Positions 50,527 through 60,412 of a DNA stretch of 64,000 nt are shown here, one piece after another. The stretch is from CAYPPG01 sp964412555 (lineage in GTDB: Bacteria; Hinthialibacterota; Hinthialibacteria; Hinthialibacterales; Hinthialibacteraceae). The notes under the pieces were generated by a model. It made no database searches and was not told the origin of the DNA. It was given only the letters and a program-made list of their open reading frames with translations. The stretch spans positions 1-64,000 of the forward strand of contig CAYPPG010000026.1 of the NCBI GenBank assembly GCA_964412555.1. The letters are read 5' to 3'. The position numbers were made by a program, and so were the translations under genes. Each line of letters starts with the position of its first letter. Within the stretch, counting starts at the first letter, position 1.

Positions 50527-51765
50527 ATGAGTCATCCCATCAATCGCCGAGATTTTCTAAAAACAGCCAAACACTCAGGAACGGCTCTCGCCGCTACGGC
50601 ATTGTTAAGCAATACCCAAAAAGTAATCGGTGCGAACGATAAAATCCGCATTGGATTGATCGGTTCCGGAGGACGTGGCTGCCGGCTCATGGTCTTAACC
50701 AAAACCATCGAGCCGGCCGCCGACTTTGTCGCTGTTTGCGACGCCTATGAGCCGAAACGGAAACGCGGATTGGACATCGCCGGACCGAATGCCAAAGAGT
50801 TTGTGGATCACCGCAAACTGCTCGAAATGAAAGACCTCGATGCCGTCATTATCGCCACACCGGAGCATCTGCACGGTACACAAGTGATCGACGCTGTCGA
50901 AGCGGGAAAAGACGCCTATGTGGAAAAACCGATGACCTACTCGATTGCAGAAGGCGTCCGCATTATCAAAGCAGTTCGCAACACGGATAGAATCGTACAA
51001 GTCGGTATGCAACGGCGCAGCGCACCGATGTGCATTGAAGCCAAACAATTGGTCGATGAAGGAATCCTGGGCGAAGTGACATTGGTCCGATGCCAGTGGC
51101 ATTGGAACGTCAATCCTTTGAATCCCAATGTCAAAGTGCAGGGCGATTTCAATTGGGAACTATTCCTTGGTCCCGCCCCGAAACGGCCCTTCGATCCCCG
51201 CCGCGCATTGCAATGGAATTGGTACTGGGACTATTCGGGGGGGATGGTCACCGGCCAGGGCGTTCACTTACTCGATCTCCAACAATGGTTTATGGGTAAA
51301 GGCACTCCGCTGTTGGCCTCCATGCATGGCGGATCGTATGTCTTGGGTGGCGAATGCCCCGATGTCTTCAGCGCCAGCTATGAATATGATGGATACACGG
51401 CCTCCTGGATTCTCACCTACAACAACAGCTACGACAACGGTTGGAAAGTGATTTTCCAAGGCACCAAAGGTACGCTGGTGATCGGCGAACCGATCTTTGC
51501 GGAAGGAGAACACGGGTATCGGGTGTATAAGGAATATTGGCGCGACGTGGAAAACCGCACTCCGATTTACAAAAACGAAGAAGGACTCCCAACGGAACCA
51601 CACATTACGAACTGGTTGGAATGCATGCGCACGCGCAATGAACCGAATGCTCCCGTCGAGGTCGGCCACACCGCCGCCGCCCCGTGCCATCTCGCCATCG
51701 CCGCGTATCGCAACAAGGCAATCGCGAAACTCGACAAAGAATGTACAACCTTAACTCTAGAATGA
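50527..51765 (+). CDS. Gfo/Idh/MocA-family oxidoreductase with Tat signal (2)
   Basis: 412 residues from the ATG at 50527, chosen by GAGGGAGGAAAGA; an ATG at 50476 extends it without a signal. Tat signal NRRDFLKTAKHSG. NAD-binding IRIGLIGSGGRGCRL, AVCDAYEPKR and the family motif YVEKPMTYS (E-K-P). The substrate domain carries GMVTGQGVHLLDLQQWFMG and NYDNGWKVIFQG-like segments. This subtype is common in polysaccharide-utilising planctomycete-like bacteria, where it is thought to act on glycosides in the periplasm. Divergent from the aldo/keto reductase. Confidence 0.88.
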   Translation: MSHPINRRDFLKTAKHSGTALAATALLSNTQKVIGANDKIRIGLIGSGGRGCRLMVLTKTIEPAADFVAVCDAYEPKRKRGLDIAGPNAKEFVDHRKLLEMKDLDAVIIATPEHLHGTQVIDAVEAGKDAYVEKPMTYSIAEGVRIIKAVRNTDRIVQVGMQRRSAPMCIEAKQLVDEGILGEVTLVRCQWHWNVNPLNPNVKVQGDFNWELFLGPAPKRPFDPRRALQWNWYWDYSGGMVTGQGVHLLDLQQWFMGKGTPLLASMHGGSYVLGGECPDVFSASYEYDGYTASWILTYNNSYDNGWKVIFQGTKGTLVIGEPIFAEGEHGYRVYKEYWRDVENRTPIYKNEEGLPTEPHITNWLECMRTRNEPNAPVEVGHTAAAPCHLAIAAYRNKAIAKLDKECTTLTLE

Positions 51766-52382
51766 TGGATCTCATTCGATTACAACAGTTCGGCAAATAG
51801 CTTGTATCTGTTGATATTCTCTCTGTACCGAAAATAATTCAAAAAAACCACTAAAGTTTTTCTCAATCCTGCCGATAATAATACCGACAATTGAAAAGTC
51901 TGTCTTCTTGCTAAATTTATCTAGCAAGAAGAAGATATTGTTTATTTGCATTTTATGGAGATTACGTAACGAAAGAATGCAATGTGAGTAAGGTTGCTAA
52001 CCCGGCCAAATATTGTAAGAGTAGCAGCCTCTCATTCAGGCCATCGCAGTAAAAGGTAGGAAGAGTCGAGATCAAACGGCTGCGCTTTCCCGCGAATTTT
52101 CAGCCTTTCCCGATACTTCCTCAAATGATTTCAGTAGAGTTGGAGATTTATACACGAATTGATTTTTCTTTATCATATAAAAACCAAAAATTCTTATGTA
52201 CATTTCGTTGGATTCTTGTTAGGATAAGAAGTGTTTGAATAACTATGCTATTGAAAAGAATGATATTATGTCATTTTTGAGAAATATGATTCTGGAATAT
52301 TTTTGATTATAGTTTAGGCTTATCAAAATATGACTTTTGAGCCACTCATCCACCGGAAGTTGGAAAGAAGGGGGTAATTCTC
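51766..52382. other. 617-bp spacer upstream of the repeat protein gene
   Basis: It is A/T-rich and has no gene. It contains the hairpin at 51903-51932 and a stretch at 51980-52130 of more balanced composition, with pieces such as GTAAGGTTGCTAACCCGGCC that might fold, but I recognise no riboswitch. A GGGGG ribosome site lies just before the ATG at 52383. Confidence 0.4.
51903..51932. terminator. Hairpin downstream of the Gfo/Idh/MocA gene
   Basis: Perfect 11-bp stem TCTTCTTGCTA/TAGCAAGAAGA with an 8-base loop, 137 bases after the stop. A T-rich but interrupted tail follows. It may be a terminator or a transcript-protecting structure. Confidence 0.4.
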
Positions 52383-55300
52383 ATGCCTGCACGAGCCGAT
52401 TTTCAAAGTCAGCAGAATAACCAAATCTATCAGCAGTTATTTCAACAATTGCAAGACCGCGGCATGAATATGCGCAATCGAAGAGTTGGGCTGAACAATA
52501 CCCGCGATACTCAACAAAACAATCGAATGTTCGGCAACCAACGAACTCGTGATCTCGTTAAAATCAGCCCGGAAGCTCTGCGCACTTTGATCAACATGCT
52601 TCAGTCGCAAAGTGCTTACAGCAGAAGCGACCAAATGCAGGCTCTTCGGCAAGGATCGCAGTTACTGACGTCCACCCAGGCTACGCAGTCGACTGTCAAT
52701 ATTCCCCCTCCTACCGATCCGGGTGCGGCTCCGAATTCTGCTGCAACAGCGGCCACGGCAAATCAACCAGCTGGCAACACCAATGCTGCCGCAACAGTTC
52801 CGACAGGCAATACAAACACGACGGCTCCCGCCGGTAATACAAACGCGACAGCCCCGGCAGGAAATACGAATGCTGCTGCACCAGCGACTCCCACCCCTGT
52901 TGAACCACCGGATTTAACACCGGTCCCTGAGTTTGGGGGAACAACACCTGCCCCTACCGAACCACCGCCTAGCGAGGCACCTGCTGGTACAGAACCTCCT
53001 GTTTTCACGCCTGAACCGGTTTATGAAACTCCGCCACCTCCCGAAACGCCTGAAGGCACAGAACCGCCCGAATTCACACCAGTGCCTGTTTATGAAATTC
53101 CACCCCCTCCCGAAGCCGGAACAGAACCAACACCGGAGACGGAGACAACCGATGGCGCGTTCATTGAACTTGGTAATACAAGAGTCGAAAACGTTCAATT
53201 CATTCAAGACGAAGAAGGGGGCATTACCGGTGTCGGTGGGGAAGTGGATTTATCGTCGGCGGGGATGGGAACTGTAGCCGTCGATATTCAATTCGGTGAG
53301 GAAGGAGAGGTTACCGCTACTGCTCAAGCGGAATCTCTCGAATTGAACGTCGGTGGGAATACGATGACTGTAACCGCGACTGAAGGGGAAGATGTTCTGT
53401 CCGTCGATGAGCAAGGAAATGTATCGGTTTCCGGCACAATTCAGGTTGGCAATCAAACCGTTAACGCCAATTTTCAAGTTACCGCCGATGAAGAAGGAGC
53501 GTTCACGGTAGAATCGGCGAATTTTGCTGAGCAACCAACGGAAGAATCAGCAGAAGGTACGGATGCGGCTCAAAATATCGCCGCCGGGCTGAATACCGCT
53601 TTTGCAGCGGGGACGGATGTTGGTATGCAGGCGCTCGGGCAGGCTAACGCATTGGCGAATCAAAATCCGGAAGCCGCTCAAAACTTTGCTACAGGTCTGA
53701 GCAATGCCGGAGAAAACATCGGACAATTTGTCAACATAACAGGTCAGCTAAACGGCAATGCACAAAGCGATTTTCTTTCAGCCGCTGCCAATGCCGGGGA
53801 TCAAATGGGGGCATTCATCACACAAACGCAGGCATTGACCGAGCAGGATCAAGCCAACTTCCTTCAGGCGGCCTCCAATGCCGGCGAGGACCTCGGACGA
53901 TTGATGGAAACTACCTCTTCTATGAGTGGAGGGGAATTAAGTGCATTTCTCGGTGGCGCGGCCAACGTCGGACAACGGCTGGATACTTATTTAAATGCAA
54001 TTGGGGACTTAGGCGGCTCCACTCAATCGCGCTTTATCCGTCAAGCCAACCGGCTGCAGGGTGAACAGTTGGAACAATTCATGAACGCAGCGGATGCCCT
54101 TGAAGGAAACGCTTTTCAACTCGGAAATTTCGTCAATCAGTCAAGCCGATTGGGCGGACGGCAACTCAACCAATTTCTTTCCGCCGCCGATACGGTTAGT
54201 GATAATCCAGGACAGTTGAACCGGTTTGTCAATCAAACCCGCGATATGAATATCCGTGGTGGTGGATATCTCCGGCGATATTTATCCGCAGCAGAAGAGT
54301 CCGGAGAAAATCTTGGATCCTTCATGAATCAGACTTCCCGAGTATCACGAATGGGGGATCGCCAACTTCGTAACTTTTTAACCGCGGCTGACCGGTCCGG
54401 AAGTAATGTAAGTGAATTCGTAAATCAAACCTCTCGGTTATATGGTTCGGAACTGAATTCCTTCCTGCAAACCGCCTCCAGAACCGGCGGGCGAATGTTA
54501 AACAATTTTGTCGATCAAACCGCCTCCCTGGAGGGACGCGAGCGGTACCAATATCTGAATCTCTCCACTCGATTCGGCGGAAGAGAATTGACGAATTTTA
54601 TGAATGCAACCGCTGCAGCTGGGGAAAACCGGAGTACGTTCTTGGATGCCACGATGCAGTTGAACCGTTCTCAAGCCAACCGCTTTATGGAAACTGTGGT
54701 TAGCGCTGGTGAGAATAGGGGACAATTGATAGAACAGGCAGGACAACTCAGCGGAAGCGATCTAAATAATTATGTGACCGTAGCGGCGAATGCCGGTGAA
54801 AATTTGGGAGAATTCCTCAATCAAACTTCTCAATTATCAGGGGATAATTTGAGTAATTTTCTGACCGCGGCCGCAGGAGCCGGTGAACAGTTAGGTACGT
54901 TTTTGGATATGAATCAGGAATTAGGAGAAGGATCACCCCAAGTGCAAACCGCATTTCTCGATCAAACGGCACAAATGAATGATGAGCGCCTCAATCAATT
55001 TCTGAATACGGCCGCGAATATCGATACAAGCAATCCGGAAAATCAAAATGACCGGCGATCGTTTGCCGTTGTCGCGACTTCCTATCTCTCCGGCGATACG
55101 CAAAATCAATTTCTGGATGTTGCCTCAGACGTTGTCGAGAATGGTGGAGATATTAGTCGATTTTCGGCGATGACGGCAAATTTACAAATTACAGCAGAAG
55201 AAAGCGGCAATACTGAAATCGTGAATTCGTATTTGAACGCGGCTTCGGCTGCGGTTGATGAGATGGATCGCTTCATCAGTGTGACGAAAGGTTTGAATGC

Positions 55301-56150
55301 CCGAGCAGGTGATGAGACGTTGACATCATTCTTCGATACGGTATCCGCCGCGGGAGAGAATATGGGAACATTCTTTACACAGACCGAACGAGTATTAGGT
55401 TTGTCAAATGGGGAGGGGATGGCATTGAATCAGCTGTTTTCGACAACCGCAAATGCCGGAGAGAATACTGCATCTTATCTCAATCAATTGTCAGAACAAA
55501 GTGATAGTGATGTCTTGAATTTCGTGTCCTCCGCCGCCAATGCCGGCGATCAGTTAGGTAACTTTTTAACGACGACGGAGCAACTCACCGGAACGAATGA
55601 GAGCAACTTCCTTTCCAATACTGCAGCCCAAGGGACAAATGCCTCCCAATTTGTCTCCGAATTCAGCGGTATGCTGGAGGATATCAATACCGTCAGCGGA
55701 GGCGTGACGAATCTAACGATCGGTGAGGATGGAACCGTCAGCGGTACAATCAACGTGCCCGGCGCCGGAACGATGAACGCCGAATTCAGCCGAAACGATC
55801 AAGGTCAATTGACAGCAACGGGTACACTGAGTTTAAATGGAAACGAATTTTCCAATGCAACCGTCACCTTCAATGAGGAAGGAGCGATTGAAGATGTATC
55901 CGGTTCAGCCATGCATCGCGCGCATGGTTTTTCTATTGGTTTTGGTAATGCGAACCGTTATAATTTTGGAAGCCGTAACCTCAATTTTGAATTAGGTCTC
56001 AATCAGCAAACCGGCGAAGTTCAAGCCACTGGCTCTTTTCGATTCTATGTTGAGGAATACCGCAATGGATCAACGTTCCAGGCCAACTATACTATGACGG
56101 ATGAAGGGATGAATTTGGGAATTCAGAGATTGAGGTCTAATCGCAGTTAG
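52383..56150 (+). CDS. 1255-residue repeat protein of unknown function
   Basis: GGGGG 8 bases upstream supports the ATG. No Sec signal is seen. Residues 1-100 are Gln/Asn/Arg-rich. Residues 100-170 are a Pro/Ala/Gly/Asn/Thr tract with PAGNTNA-like steps, and 170-250 are Pro/Glu-rich. Residues about 255-385 form a beta-rich module (GNVSVSGTIQVGNQTVNANF), and a related module (GTVSGTINVPGAGTMNAEF) occupies about 1100-1255. Between them, from 390 to 1095, are about 20 copies of a repeat of 28-30 residues whose consensus is L-S-G, a gap, F-L, a gap, A-A-x-A-G-E-x-L-G, a gap, F-L-N-Q-T. Codon use is not obviously foreign. I do not recognise the family. An elongated structural or adhesive role is a guess. 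Confidence 0.85.
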   Translation: MPARADFQSQQNNQIYQQLFQQLQDRGMNMRNRRVGLNNTRDTQQNNRMFGNQRTRDLVKISPEALRTLINMLQSQSAYSRSDQMQALRQGSQLLTSTQATQSTVNIPPPTDPGAAPNSAATAATANQPAGNTNAAATVPTGNTNTTAPAGNTNATAPAGNTNAAAPATPTPVEPPDLTPVPEFGGTTPAPTEPPPSEAPAGTEPPVFTPEPVYETPPPPETPEGTEPPEFTPVPVYEIPPPPEAGTEPTPETETTDGAFIELGNTRVENVQFIQDEEGGITGVGGEVDLSSAGMGTVAVDIQFGEEGEVTATAQAESLELNVGGNTMTVTATEGEDVLSVDEQGNVSVSGTIQVGNQTVNANFQVTADEEGAFTVESANFAEQPTEESAEGTDAAQNIAAGLNTAFAAGTDVGMQALGQANALANQNPEAAQNFATGLSNAGENIGQFVNITGQLNGNAQSDFLSAAANAGDQMGAFITQTQALTEQDQANFLQAASNAGEDLGRLMETTSSMSGGELSAFLGGAANVGQRLDTYLNAIGDLGGSTQSRFIRQANRLQGEQLEQFMNAADALEGNAFQLGNFVNQSSRLGGRQLNQFLSAADTVSDNPGQLNRFVNQTRDMNIRGGGYLRRYLSAAEESGENLGSFMNQTSRVSRMGDRQLRNFLTAADRSGSNVSEFVNQTSRLYGSELNSFLQTASRTGGRMLNNFVDQTASLEGRERYQYLNLSTRFGGRELTNFMNATAAAGENRSTFLDATMQLNRSQANRFMETVVSAGENRGQLIEQAGQLSGSDLNNYVTVAANAGENLGEFLNQTSQLSGDNLSNFLTAAAGAGEQLGTFLDMNQELGEGSPQVQTAFLDQTAQMNDERLNQFLNTAANIDTSNPENQNDRRSFAVVATSYLSGDTQNQFLDVASDVVENGGDISRFSAMTANLQITAEESGNTEIVNSYLNAASAAVDEMDRFISVTKGLNARAGDETLTSFFDTVSAAGENMGTFFTQTERVLGLSNGEGMALNQLFSTTANAGENTASYLNQLSEQSDSDVLNFVSSAANAGDQLGNFLTTTEQLTGTNESNFLSNTAAQGTNASQFVSEFSGMLEDINTVSGGVTNLTIGEDGTVSGTINVPGAGTMNAEFSRNDQGQLTATGTLSLNGNEFSNATVTFNEEGAIEDVSGSAMHRAHGFSIGFGNANRYNFGSRNLNFELGLNQQTGEVQATGSFRFYVEEYRNGSTFQANYTMTDEGMNLGIQRLRSNRS

Positions 56151-56167
56151 ATTCAGAAAGGGTGTCC

Positions 56168-56638
56168 ATGATAGTCGATCAAATCACGAATTGGCGCAAG
56201 TATTCTCTCGGAACGGCATGGGAGTGCGCGTGCGAATTTTTGCAGTCGCTGACTCCGAATACAGAAGAACAGAAGCATTTTCTGATGGGCGAAGATGTCT
56301 ATGCGAATGTCATGAGTTATCAAACCCGCACTGTCGTCGAGGCCAAACTCGAAGCCCACCGGGAATATGTCGATATCCAAGCCGTCTTGAGCGGCAATGA
56401 ACTGATCGATTGGTATCCGATAGAAGGTTTACAGGTAAAAACACCCTACGATCAACTGAAGGATGTCGAGTTTTTCCATCGCCCCGAACCGCATCCCGCA
56501 CGAGTTCGATTGACGCCGGGACTCTTCATGCTTCTCTATCCACAAGACGCCCATATGCCGCAATTGATGGCCGGTGAAAGCCCGGAAATGATCAAAAAAG
56601 TCGTCATAAAAATCAAACTGGCTCTTTTGAATGAATAA
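56168..56638 (+). CDS. YhcH/YjgK/YiaL-family protein (DUF386)
   Basis: 156 residues from the ATG at 56168 (AAAGGG upstream; an in-frame GTG at 56162 is an alternative). Family marks: GEDVYANVMSYQT near the N-terminus, EAHREYVDIQAVLSGNE, FMLLYPQDAHMPQL with the metal-binding His, and VIKIKL at the end. It is a cupin-type beta barrel found with sialic acid (NanQ) and other sugar catabolism genes, thought to open or mutarotate sugars. It begins 17 bases after the repeat protein stop. NeuA- and NeuC-like genes lie 2 kb to the right, so a link to nonulosonic acid sugars is possible. Confidence 0.85.
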   Translation: MIVDQITNWRKYSLGTAWECACEFLQSLTPNTEEQKHFLMGEDVYANVMSYQTRTVVEAKLEAHREYVDIQAVLSGNELIDWYPIEGLQVKTPYDQLKDVEFFHRPEPHPARVRLTPGLFMLLYPQDAHMPQLMAGESPEMIKKVVIKIKLALLNE

Positions 56639-56763
56639 TCAAGCATCCCGAATATCCTCTCAGGGAAAAGGTTCGGTTTACGATCACTCAGAAGAAATCG
56701 TTATGGAGAGCAATGCATGTAGAATGTTATTAAATTATTCATATTTTTGATTATGAGGGCATA

Positions 56764-58260
56764 TTACCGGTATGCGTCAAATAGAAATATCCCTGAACCC
56801 TGTTTAAGAAATTCCCGCACATCTTGTGCCGCCTGATATCCTGAATTCACCATCCCTTCGAAATCCGGATAAATCATATAATCGCCGGATAAAATCAAAC
56901 CACTTTGAAACGTTTCATGAAGGCGTTCCAGCCGATGGTAACCCCCTACCGGCATGATTGGATCGATTTCTGAAAGATTGTAGGTTACATAACCAAGCAC
57001 TTTTTCTCGTATTCCCGGAAACATTAAATTCATTTCTTGATAAAGCCGATCGAGCAATACTTCTTCATTCTCGAAGTTGAAAAACTCTTCATCATTGAAA
57101 CTCGGTGGAGCAGCAATCACTGTCACTGAATTCATCTCCGTCGCGAAATCCGGATCGGTATTTCGTTGTACCCATAAATCATCATACACATCGGTGAACA
57201 GCAAATCATTTGGAGCGGAAAAATCGAAAGTTCGATCAAATATGGGGAGTTCACTATACAATTGCAACGTCATGTATGAACGATACGGGATTTGCTCTAA
57301 AAGCTCCACTTGTTCATCCGTGAGAATGGATGGAGCCAAACGTGTTGCGATGAACGCAGGAACCGCCAGGATCACCGCCCGGGCCGATTCCATATGTTGC
57401 TGCTTCTCTTGATCTTCATAAACGACATGGTAGCGGTTTCCTGCTTTTGTCACTTCCACGACATTCGCAAATACGTGAATGGCGTCACCAAAGTAGGTAG
57501 AGATTTTATCAATCGTTGCATCGTTATCGGCAAAGACATATGCATTCGTTTCATCCTGCTCGAGGGGTAACAAAGGATTCAGAGAATCGACAATCTCGAC
57601 AGGCTGGAAATCCACAAACTCTTCCCCGATTTTCGCCAGCAAGCTCAAGGCAGATACTTCACTCAAATTTGCACTGAAGTAACGGCGGCAAATTACGTGA
57701 TACCTGTCCGAATACACCGGCGAAAATTGGTTATCGGCAAACCATTGCGCCGCTTTGATATTGTCCAATTCTGCCAAAGAGGATTGGAAATCGAAATGAG
57801 GAATATCGCGATATTGTTTGTAGATGGACTGAACCGTTGTACCGAACCGGTTGAATTCCTCCAGACTGCTTTGTGCGATCAACATCGCGGCCAAACCATC
57901 CTCTCCATCATAAAACTGATTGCTATAAAAATAAGAATGGAATGGCGAAGGCACTTGTCGAATATCCAAACCCATCCCGTCGATCATTTGACTCAATGGA
58001 CTTTGCTCCTCTCCATCCGTTCCGGATTCATACTGAAATGTATGAAAGGTTTGCGTCAACGCTAGTCCCCCGATCTGGTATGCTCGTTCGAGCACCTTCA
58101 CATCAAAATCCTGCAAATAGTAAGCCGCGGTGAGACCCGACAATCCTCCGCCAACAATGATTACGTCATGCTCGGCTTCAATTTTTTGCGCAAATATTGG
58201 TATTTCTCCCAGGGGCAAAATCGATAAGATGATCAACAGGTTGAACAATCGATAAAACAT
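56764..58260 (-). CDS. Exported FAD-dependent amine-oxidase-like protein
   Basis: 498 residues from the ATG at 58260, because GGAGG ends 5 bases upstream; an ATG at 58272 overlaps that site. Signal LFNLLIILSILPLGEIPIFA. FAD-binding HDVIIVGGGLSGLTAAYYL (about 34-52) and a second GG motif at LERAYQIGGLA; the C-terminal ATG-like FAD motif appears as LILSGDYMIYPDFEGMVNSGYQAA. The fold is that of monoamine oxidase and phytoene desaturase-type flavoproteins. It probably oxidises an amine or a carotenoid-like molecule outside the cytoplasm. FAD-loaded export would need Tat, but no twin arginine is seen, so assembly is uncertain. Confidence 0.82.
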   Translation of the reverse strand: MFYRLFNLLIILSILPLGEIPIFAQKIEAEHDVIIVGGGLSGLTAAYYLQDFDVKVLERAYQIGGLALTQTFHTFQYESGTDGEEQSPLSQMIDGMGLDIRQVPSPFHSYFYSNQFYDGEDGLAAMLIAQSSLEEFNRFGTTVQSIYKQYRDIPHFDFQSSLAELDNIKAAQWFADNQFSPVYSDRYHVICRRYFSANLSEVSALSLLAKIGEEFVDFQPVEIVDSLNPLLPLEQDETNAYVFADNDATIDKISTYFGDAIHVFANVVEVTKAGNRYHVVYEDQEKQQHMESARAVILAVPAFIATRLAPSILTDEQVELLEQIPYRSYMTLQLYSELPIFDRTFDFSAPNDLLFTDVYDDLWVQRNTDPDFATEMNSVTVIAAPPSFNDEEFFNFENEEVLLDRLYQEMNLMFPGIREKVLGYVTYNLSEIDPIMPVGGYHRLERLHETFQSGLILSGDYMIYPDFEGMVNSGYQAAQDVREFLKQGSGIFLFDAYR

Positions 58261-58462
58261 ACAAACCTCCATCCTTTATTTTTCGATGCATGATGCAATA
58301 AGATTATACAATTCTACCTCAGATCGATTGCAAATGGAGCTCCAATAGAAAAATGAAAATAATCATTTGTATCTCTTATACGACCAATTATCCTCCCCTT
58401 GACCGGCTTCCCTCCTTTGCCATAGCATTTGATCAATTGATTTTATATTCTGATGAAATGGA

Positions 58463-59200
58463 TTGACTACTCTTATTGTGTCTACACAAACCGAATCCAA
58501 TACCTTGGCGATCATCCCGGCTCGCGGCGGTTCGAAAGGACTTCCGCGAAAGAATGTTCGTCTGTTGGGAGGAATCCCGCTGATTGCCCATACTATTCAA
58601 GCGGCTTTGAAAAGCCGGATCGAACGGGTGATCGTCAGCACCGATGATGAGGAGATCGCCGAGATTTCGCGGGAATGGGGAGCGGAAGTGCCGTTTCTCC
58701 GTCCACCGGAATATTCTACCGATCAGTCAACTTCTCTTTCTGTTTTGCTGCATGCCTTGCATTACATGGAAAAGCAGGAGCAATATGCTGTCGAGCATGT
58801 CGTGTTTTTGCAGCCGACTTCTCCCTTTCGGACGGTGCAGCATATTGACGAAGCGTTGGAAAAATATCGTTTTTCCGGGAAAAATTCCTTGATTTCCGTG
58901 ACCGATGTGCAGGAGTTTCATCCGTATTTTATGTTCAAACTGGACGGCACGGATTCCTTGGTACCCTTGTTTCAGCTTGAGAAACGTCCTTTGCGAAGGC
59001 AGGATTTACCGGCATTTTTCCGGATCAACGGCGCGATCTATATTTCGCACCGGGATTATTATCGGGATATTCAACCAAACGCGGCGATCTTCGATTGGAA
59101 TTCTTTGATCGCTTATGTGATGGATGCGCCGAGTTCGATCGATATCAACGATTACATCGATTTTCAACGGGCAGAATTGATGCTGCAACAGAAAACGTAA
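58463..59200 (+). CDS. neuA: Acylneuraminate cytidylyltransferase-like protein (NeuA type)
   Basis: 245 residues from a TTG at 58463; a GTG at 58478 is possible, and neither has a good ribosome site. The CMP-sugar synthetase signature LAIIPARGGSKGLPRKNVRLLGG (about 15-37) is intact, followed by VIVSTDDEEIAEI, LQPTSPFRTVQHID and INGAIYISHRDYY. The enzyme activates nonulosonic (sialic-type) acids with CTP in the cytoplasm. It is followed by NeuC-like gene 59260-60408. No NeuB synthase gene is visible in the window, so the identity of the sugar (sialic, legionaminic or other) is open. Confidence 0.85.
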   Translation: MTTLIVSTQTESNTLAIIPARGGSKGLPRKNVRLLGGIPLIAHTIQAALKSRIERVIVSTDDEEIAEISREWGAEVPFLRPPEYSTDQSTSLSVLLHALHYMEKQEQYAVEHVVFLQPTSPFRTVQHIDEALEKYRFSGKNSLISVTDVQEFHPYFMFKLDGTDSLVPLFQLEKRPLRRQDLPAFFRINGAIYISHRDYYRDIQPNAAIFDWNSLIAYVMDAPSSIDINDYIDFQRAELMLQQKT

Positions 59201-59201
59201 C

Positions 59202-59247
59202 GCCGCCGTCCCGGCGGCATGTATAGAAAAGCCGGCAGGATGCCGGC
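59202..59247. repeat. GC-rich hairpin pair between neuA-like and neuC-like genes
   Basis: GCCGCCGTCCCGGCGGC (59203-59219) and GCCGGCAGGATGCCGGC (59231-59247) form two compact hairpins in the 59-base gap, ending 12 bases before the ATG of the next gene. The second resembles the GCGGGCAGGATGCCCGC family with changed stem bases. Confidence 0.65.
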
Positions 59248-59259
59248 GATACATTTATC

Positions 59260-60408
59260 ATGATACGAATTGCTATTATCACCGGAACACGCGCGGAATA
59301 TGGGATCTTGAAACCCGTAATTCAAGCGATTATGGATTCGGATGCGCTCAGCTGCCATTTACTTGTGGCGGGAGTACACCTTTCTCCCGAATATGGTTTG
59401 ACTGTCCGCGAAATTGAAGCGGACGGTTTCCCGATTGATGCCCGTGTCGATATGCTGCTCAGCAGCGACACACAAGCGGCGATGGGGAAGGGGCTGGGAA
59501 TCGGCGTTTATGGCTTGACCCAAGAAATTGAGCGGCTCAAACCTGAGGTGGTGATGGTGCTGGGGGATCGCGTGGAGATGTTCGCGGGAGCGATTGCGGG
59601 ATTGTTTGGTGGCGCGGCAGTTGCGCATATCCATGGTGGTGAAGTGACACAGGGCGGATTGGATGAATATATGCGCCATGCCATCACAAAACTGAGCCAT
59701 CTCCATTTTCCTGCTACCGAGAAAAGCCGTGAAAGGATTATCCGTTTGGGTGAAAATCCCGATTGTGTCTATACCGTCGGTACCCCCGGTTTAGATGCAC
59801 TCTTGAAATTCCCACAGTTCTCCGACGATGAACTATCCGAGCATTTGGGGATACCATTACCCAACCGGTTTGTTCTTGTCGTGCAACATCCCATTTCCAC
59901 TCATCCTGAAACGTCGGCACAGGAGATGACGGAAACGCTGCTGGTACTTCAAGAATTGCAGTCACATGTCTTGCTGTTTTATCCGAATTCGGATGCGGGA
60001 AGCCGAGGGATGGCCGAAGTAATCCGTAAATTCGAAAAGGAAGAATGGCTGCACACCTTCATGCATGTTCCACGGGATGTCTATTGTAATTTATTGCGGC
60101 GCGCGGATTTGCTCATTGGCAACACCAGTTCCGGCATCATCGACTCCCCCGCCTATGGAACCCCGGTAGTGAATATCGGAGAACGGCAGGAAGGGCGGGA
60201 ACGCGGAGAAAATGTGATCGATGCTTTGCCCCAGCAGGAGTCGATCAAAAAAGCGGTACAAATCGCGCTCTTCGACGAAGAATTTAGAAAAAAGGCAAAA
60301 CAATCCAAAAATCCATACGGCGACGGCCGCGCATGTGAACGGATTTGTACGATTTTAGAAACAGTTGATCTTGCAGCAGCCAAAAAGGCAAAACGATTGC
60401 CCTGGTGA
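59260..60408 (+). CDS. neuC: UDP-N-acetylglucosamine 2-epimerase, hydrolysing type (NeuC-like)
   Basis: 382 residues. GT-B-like epimerase fold: IAIITGTRAEYGILKPVI (4-21), VMVLGDRVEMFAGAIAGL, AHIHGGEVTQGGLDEYMRHAITKLSHLHF, and the UDP-binding GNTSSGIIDSPAYGTPVVNIGERQEGR near residues 287-313. The hydrolysing sub-class releases ManNAc-type sugars for nonulosonic acid synthesis. The ribosome site is weak and lies beside the hairpin repeat. It follows the NeuA-like gene after 59 bases and probably shares its transcript. Assignment to sialic rather than related pathways is uncertain. Confidence 0.88.
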   Translation: MIRIAIITGTRAEYGILKPVIQAIMDSDALSCHLLVAGVHLSPEYGLTVREIEADGFPIDARVDMLLSSDTQAAMGKGLGIGVYGLTQEIERLKPEVVMVLGDRVEMFAGAIAGLFGGAAVAHIHGGEVTQGGLDEYMRHAITKLSHLHFPATEKSRERIIRLGENPDCVYTVGTPGLDALLKFPQFSDDELSEHLGIPLPNRFVLVVQHPISTHPETSAQEMTETLLVLQELQSHVLLFYPNSDAGSRGMAEVIRKFEKEEWLHTFMHVPRDVYCNLLRRADLLIGNTSSGIIDSPAYGTPVVNIGERQEGRERGENVIDALPQQESIKKAVQIALFDEEFRKKAKQSKNPYGDGRACERICTILETVDLAAAKKAKRLPW

Positions 60409-60412
60409 ATAT

